The notes under the pieces were generated by a model. The model ran no database searches, was not told the DNA's origin, and saw only the letters and a list, made by a program, of their open reading frames with translations. Of a stretch of DNA of 64,000 nt, positions 61,054-64,000 are shown piece by piece. The stretch is from positions 62,001 through 126,000 of the forward strand of contig NZ_FRAB01000006.1 in the NCBI RefSeq assembly GCF_900142195.1, read 5' to 3'. Origin of the DNA: Paraburkholderia terricola (GTDB taxonomy: Bacteria; Pseudomonadota; Gammaproteobacteria; Burkholderiales; Burkholderiaceae). Numbering within the stretch: position 1 is the first letter of the stretch; each line of letters opens with the position of its first letter. Both the position numbers and the translations under genes were made by a program.

Positions 61054-62373
61054 ATGAGTAAGCACATCCCATTCGGCATCATGCTGCAAGGCGCCGGCAG
61101 CCACATGAACGCGTGGAAGCATCCCGCCGGTCCCGCGGATGCCAGCGTCAACCTGGATTTCATGATCGGGACGGCGCAGAAAGCCGAAGCTAACGGCATT
61201 GCGTTCGCATTCGTCGCGGACGGTCTCTACATCAACGAGAAATCGATCCCGCACTTCCTGAACCGCTTCGAGCCTGTTTCGATCCTGTCGGCACTCGCCA
61301 CGGTCACGTCGAAGATCGGTCTCGCGGGTACGGTTTCAACGTCGTATAGCGATCCGTTCACGGTCGCACGGCAGTTCGCCTCGCTCGATCTGATCAGCGG
61401 CGGCCGGGCCGGCTGGAACGTCGTCACGACGCCGCTCGAAGGCACCGCCAGGAACTACGGCGGATCGCATCCGGAACACGCGTTGCGCTATGAAATCGCG
61501 GACGAATACCTGAGCGTGACACAAGGGCTGTGGGACAGTTGGGATGACGATGCATTCGTGCGTGACCGCGAGCGCGGCGTGTTTTTCGATCGCGACAAGT
61601 TGCACGCGCTGAATCACGAGGGAAAATTCTTTCAGGTAGCGGGGCCGCTCAATATCCAGCGTTCACCGCAAGGGCAGCCGGTGATCTTTCAGGCCGGCTC
61701 GTCGGACGCAGGCATCGCCTTGGCGGGCAAGTATGCCGATGCGGTGTTCACGCATTCGGTCTCGGTCGAGGAGACGCGGCTCTTCGCGCAGCGCGTCAAG
61801 GACAGCGCCGCGGCGCAGGGGCGCAGCCGCGACCACGTGAAGATCTTCCCCGGCATCGGCCCGATCGTCGGCGCGACGCATGAAGAAGCCGAAGCGAAGT
61901 ACCGGGCGATTCGCGATCTGCTCAATATCGATGAAGCGCTCGCCTATCTGGGCCGCTTTTTCGACCATCACGACTTTACGCAGTACCCGCTCGATGCCCC
62001 GTTCCCCGAACTCGGCGATATCGGCAGAAACAGCTTCCGCTCGACGACCGACCGCATCAAGGCCAATGCGCGCAACCAGCGGCAAACCTTGCGCGAAGTC
62101 GCGCTCGAAGTCGCGACGCCGAAGACGCATTTCCTGGGGACGGCCGAACACGTGGCCGATGAGCTCATTCGCTGGATAGAAGCAGGCGCCGCGGACGGAT
62201 TCATTCTCGGCTTCGCGGTGCAGGCGCAGGGCCTCGACGATTTCGTCCGTTACGTGATACCCGAACTGCAGCGGCGCGGCCGTTACGAAACGACGCTCGC
62301 GGGCGCGACGCTGCGCGACCATCTTGGCTTGCCGCGCAAGGAAAGCCGCTACACGCTGACCGAGACTGCATAA
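61054..62373 (+). CDS. NtaA/SnaA/DszA-family FMN-dependent monooxygenase
   Basis: Second such enzyme in the locus. The 439-residue protein has the full opening [17 protein letters not shown], the [20 protein letters not shown] and [17 protein letters not shown] blocks, the insertion [20 protein letters not shown] and [11 protein letters not shown]. It needs reduced FMN from a separate reductase. Closest named relatives by pattern are nitrilotriacetate and dibenzothiophene-sulfone monooxygenases and the Bacillus YxeK/YtnJ group. The start is taken as ATG 61054; GTG 61039 adds five residues, and neither has a strong ribosome-binding site. Confidence 0.92.
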   Translation: MSKHIPFGIMLQGAGSHMNAWKHPAGPADASVNLDFMIGTAQKAEANGIAFAFVADGLYINEKSIPHFLNRFEPVSILSALATVTSKIGLAGTVSTSYSDPFTVARQFASLDLISGGRAGWNVVTTPLEGTARNYGGSHPEHALRYEIADEYLSVTQGLWDSWDDDAFVRDRERGVFFDRDKLHALNHEGKFFQVAGPLNIQRSPQGQPVIFQAGSSDAGIALAGKYADAVFTHSVSVEETRLFAQRVKDSAAAQGRSRDHVKIFPGIGPIVGATHEEAEAKYRAIRDLLNIDEALAYLGRFFDHHDFTQYPLDAPFPELGDIGRNSFRSTTDRIKANARNQRQTLREVALEVATPKTHFLGTAEHVADELIRWIEAGAADGFILGFAVQAQGLDDFVRYVIPELQRRGRYETTLAGATLRDHLGLPRKESRYTLTETA

Positions 62374-62435
62374 ACAGACACGAGCGCGCACCAGACGGGC
62401 ACCAAACGGGCACCAGAACGAACACGGTACGAACG

Positions 62436-64000
62436 ATGAACGAAGCCGCTAAAGTCGCCGTACAGGCGCCGGGTTCCGTGCAAGGAGAATTGCAACGGGA
62501 CCGCAACCGATATCACGTCGTGCCCGCGAAGCATCGCGCGCGCACTGCCGGCGCGGCCGTCGCGGCGATCCTGATCGCGCTCGTGCTCGACTCCGTGCTG
62601 GGTAATCCGCGCTGGGGCTGGGGCGTTTTTGCCGAATGGTTTCTGTCGGAACCGGTGCTCTCGGGACTTGGGCGAACACTGCTGCTCACGGCGCTGGGTG
62701 CGTCGATCGGCTTCGCGCTCGGCATGCTCATCGCGCTGGCAAGAGTCTCGCGTTCTTCGCTTCTGGCAGGCAGCGCGTGGGTCTTCGTGTGGTTGTTCCG
62801 CTCGATTCCGCTCATCGTGCTGCTGCTTATTCTGAACAACCTCGGCTATCTGTACGAGACCATCAGCATCGGCATTCCCTTTACCGGCATCGCGTTCGCA
62901 CACTGGCCGACCATCGAGGTCATCAGTCCTTTCTGCGCGGCCGTTCTCGGCCTGACGCTCAATCACGCCGCTTTTTCAGCGGAAGTGATTCGCGGCGGGA
63001 TTCTGTCGGTCGATCAGGGGCAGCTCGAAGCGGCTGCGGCGCTGGGGCTGCCGCGGCTTCGCCAGGCGAGACGCATCGTGCTGCCGCAGGCCATGCGGGC
63101 CATCGTACCGACCGCGTTCAACGATCTCATCTCACTGACGAAGGGATCGGCAATGGTCTATGTGCTGGCCATGCCTGAACTGTTTTACACGGTGCAGATC
63201 ATCTATCGGCGCAATCTCGAAGTCATCCCGCTGCTGATGGTGGCGACGGTGTGGTATCTGATCATCCTCACGGTGCTCTCGGCGATTCAGGTGTATGTCG
63301 AACGCTATTTCTCGCGCGGGGCCACGCGCAGTACAACGTCGTCCCCATTCGACGATTTAATCAAGGCGCTTGCAGGGTTTGTTTTGCGTCGGCGGCCGCG
63401 TCGGCGCGAAACCGCGTTGTCCGGCGACTCGCGGCCTGCCGTCGCGCCGATTGATTCGGAGATCGCCGGCGATGCGAATCCGTGGATCGATCAGCGCGCA
63501 GGCGGCGAGGTCGTCATCCACAACGTCTCCAAGAGCTTCGGCACACTGAAAGTGCTCGACAACGTTTCGCTCACCATGCGTCCCGGCAGCGTGACGGTGA
63601 TCCTCGGTCAATCGGGCTCCGGCAAGTCGACGTTGCTGCGCACGATCAATCATCTCGAACGCGTCGACGACGGCTTCATCGATATCGACGGCGAACTGAT
63701 CGGATATCGCCGTGAAGGCATGACGCTCCACGAACTGAAGGAGAGGGACGTGCTGCGGCGTCGCGGGGACGTCGGCATGGTTTTTCAGAACTTCAATCTC
63801 TTCCCGCATCTGAGCGTGCTGGACAACCTCGTCGAGGCGCCTGTCGCGCTTGGCCGCCTGCCGCGCAAGGAAGCGGAGCGGCTCGCCCAGGGTCTGCTTG
63901 CGCGCGTCGGGCTGGCGGATAAGGCGCACGCGTGGCCGCGGCAATTGTCGGGCGGCCAGCAGCAACGGGTCGCGATTGCTCGCGCATTGGCGTTGAGGCC
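62436..64000 (+). CDS. Amino-acid ABC transporter permease fused to ATP-binding protein (partial)
   Basis: The gene runs past the window end; 521 codons are visible. Residues 1-300 are a HisM/GlnP-type permease: hydrophobic segments near 40-62, 75-105, 110-135 and 165-190, with the coupling loop EAAAALGLPRLRQARRIVLP. A linker rich in Arg, Ser and Thr (about 300-350) leads to an ATPase with Walker A GQSGSGKST (391-399), Q-loop VFQNFNLFPH and signature LSGGQQQR. Both halves stay in one frame without a stop. It presumably works with the binding protein at 60042. Confidence 0.92.
   Translation, partial: MNEAAKVAVQAPGSVQGELQRDRNRYHVVPAKHRARTAGAAVAAILIALVLDSVLGNPRWGWGVFAEWFLSEPVLSGLGRTLLLTALGASIGFALGMLIALARVSRSSLLAGSAWVFVWLFRSIPLIVLLLILNNLGYLYETISIGIPFTGIAFAHWPTIEVISPFCAAVLGLTLNHAAFSAEVIRGGILSVDQGQLEAAAALGLPRLRQARRIVLPQAMRAIVPTAFNDLISLTKGSAMVYVLAMPELFYTVQIIYRRNLEVIPLLMVATVWYLIILTVLSAIQVYVERYFSRGATRSTTSSPFDDLIKALAGFVLRRRPRRRETALSGDSRPAVAPIDSEIAGDANPWIDQRAGGEVVIHNVSKSFGTLKVLDNVSLTMRPGSVTVILGQSGSGKSTLLRTINHLERVDDGFIDIDGELIGYRREGMTLHELKERDVLRRRGDVGMVFQNFNLFPHLSVLDNLVEAPVALGRLPRKEAERLAQGLLARVGLADKAHAWPRQLSGGQQQRVAIARALALR

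Overview
The window is a GC-rich bacterial chromosome segment. Gene order and protein sequences point to Burkholderia sensu lato, most likely Paraburkholderia. The basis is the zipA'-ligA-def start, the complete rpsB-tsf-pyrH-frr-uppS-cdsA-dxr-rseP-bamA-skp-lpxD-fabZ-lpxA-lpxB-rnhB run, the ppsR/ppsA divergent pair, the ratA-ratB-guaB-guaA block and a Burkholderia-type general porin. The genus is inferred; no 16S gene is present.

Region 1 (1-37680) is core genome. It opens with the end of a zipA-like gene, NAD-dependent DNA ligase and peptide deformylase. A minus-strand group follows: map, glnD and an RluF-like pseudouridine synthase with a very long repeat-rich N-terminus. Next is a plus-strand run covering translation (rpsB, tsf, frr), nucleotide and envelope precursors (pyrH, uppS, cdsA, dxr), outer-membrane assembly (rseP, bamA, skp), lipid A (lpxD, fabZ, lpxA, lpxB), rnhB and an RNA methyltransferase. 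After that come ppsR/ppsA (PEP synthase and its regulator), an NfeD/SPFH pair, smpB, ratA-ratB, an EamA transporter, guaB, a small membrane protein and guaA. Three tandem 52-bp units, each carrying a hairpin, lie just before lpxD.

Region 2 (37681-49536), downstream of guaA, looks accessory. It holds a membrane diguanylate cyclase (GGEEF), a long stretch of decayed DNA, a secreted epoxide-hydrolase-like protein closely resembling Pseudomonas Cif, and an AraC regulator facing an AhpD-like gene. An lpd-like gene is cut short, and next to the cut sits a LysR / serine beta-lactamase-like hydrolase / MFS module that ends in a broken LysR fragment. A porin closes the region.

Region 3 (49537-64000) is a divergent 12-gene locus. 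The minus-strand arm is LLM flavin monooxygenase, GNAT, then a peptide-type ABC transporter (binding protein, two permeases, double ATPase). The plus-strand arm is NtaA/DszA-type monooxygenase, AstE/aspartoacylase-like deacylase, GNAT, amino-acid binding protein, second NtaA/DszA-type monooxygenase and a permease-ATPase fusion cut by the window end. The combination of uptake, N-acetylation, flavin-dependent C-S cleavage and deacylation resembles the Bacillus yxe and ytm operons for S-modified cysteine salvage. I infer that this locus recovers sulfur or cysteine from S-substituted amino acids or peptides. It is the most interesting system here.

Starts were chosen from ribosome-binding sites, overlaps and family N-termini, and several are TTG or GTG. 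No tRNA, rRNA, CRISPR array, prophage or intact insertion sequence was seen.
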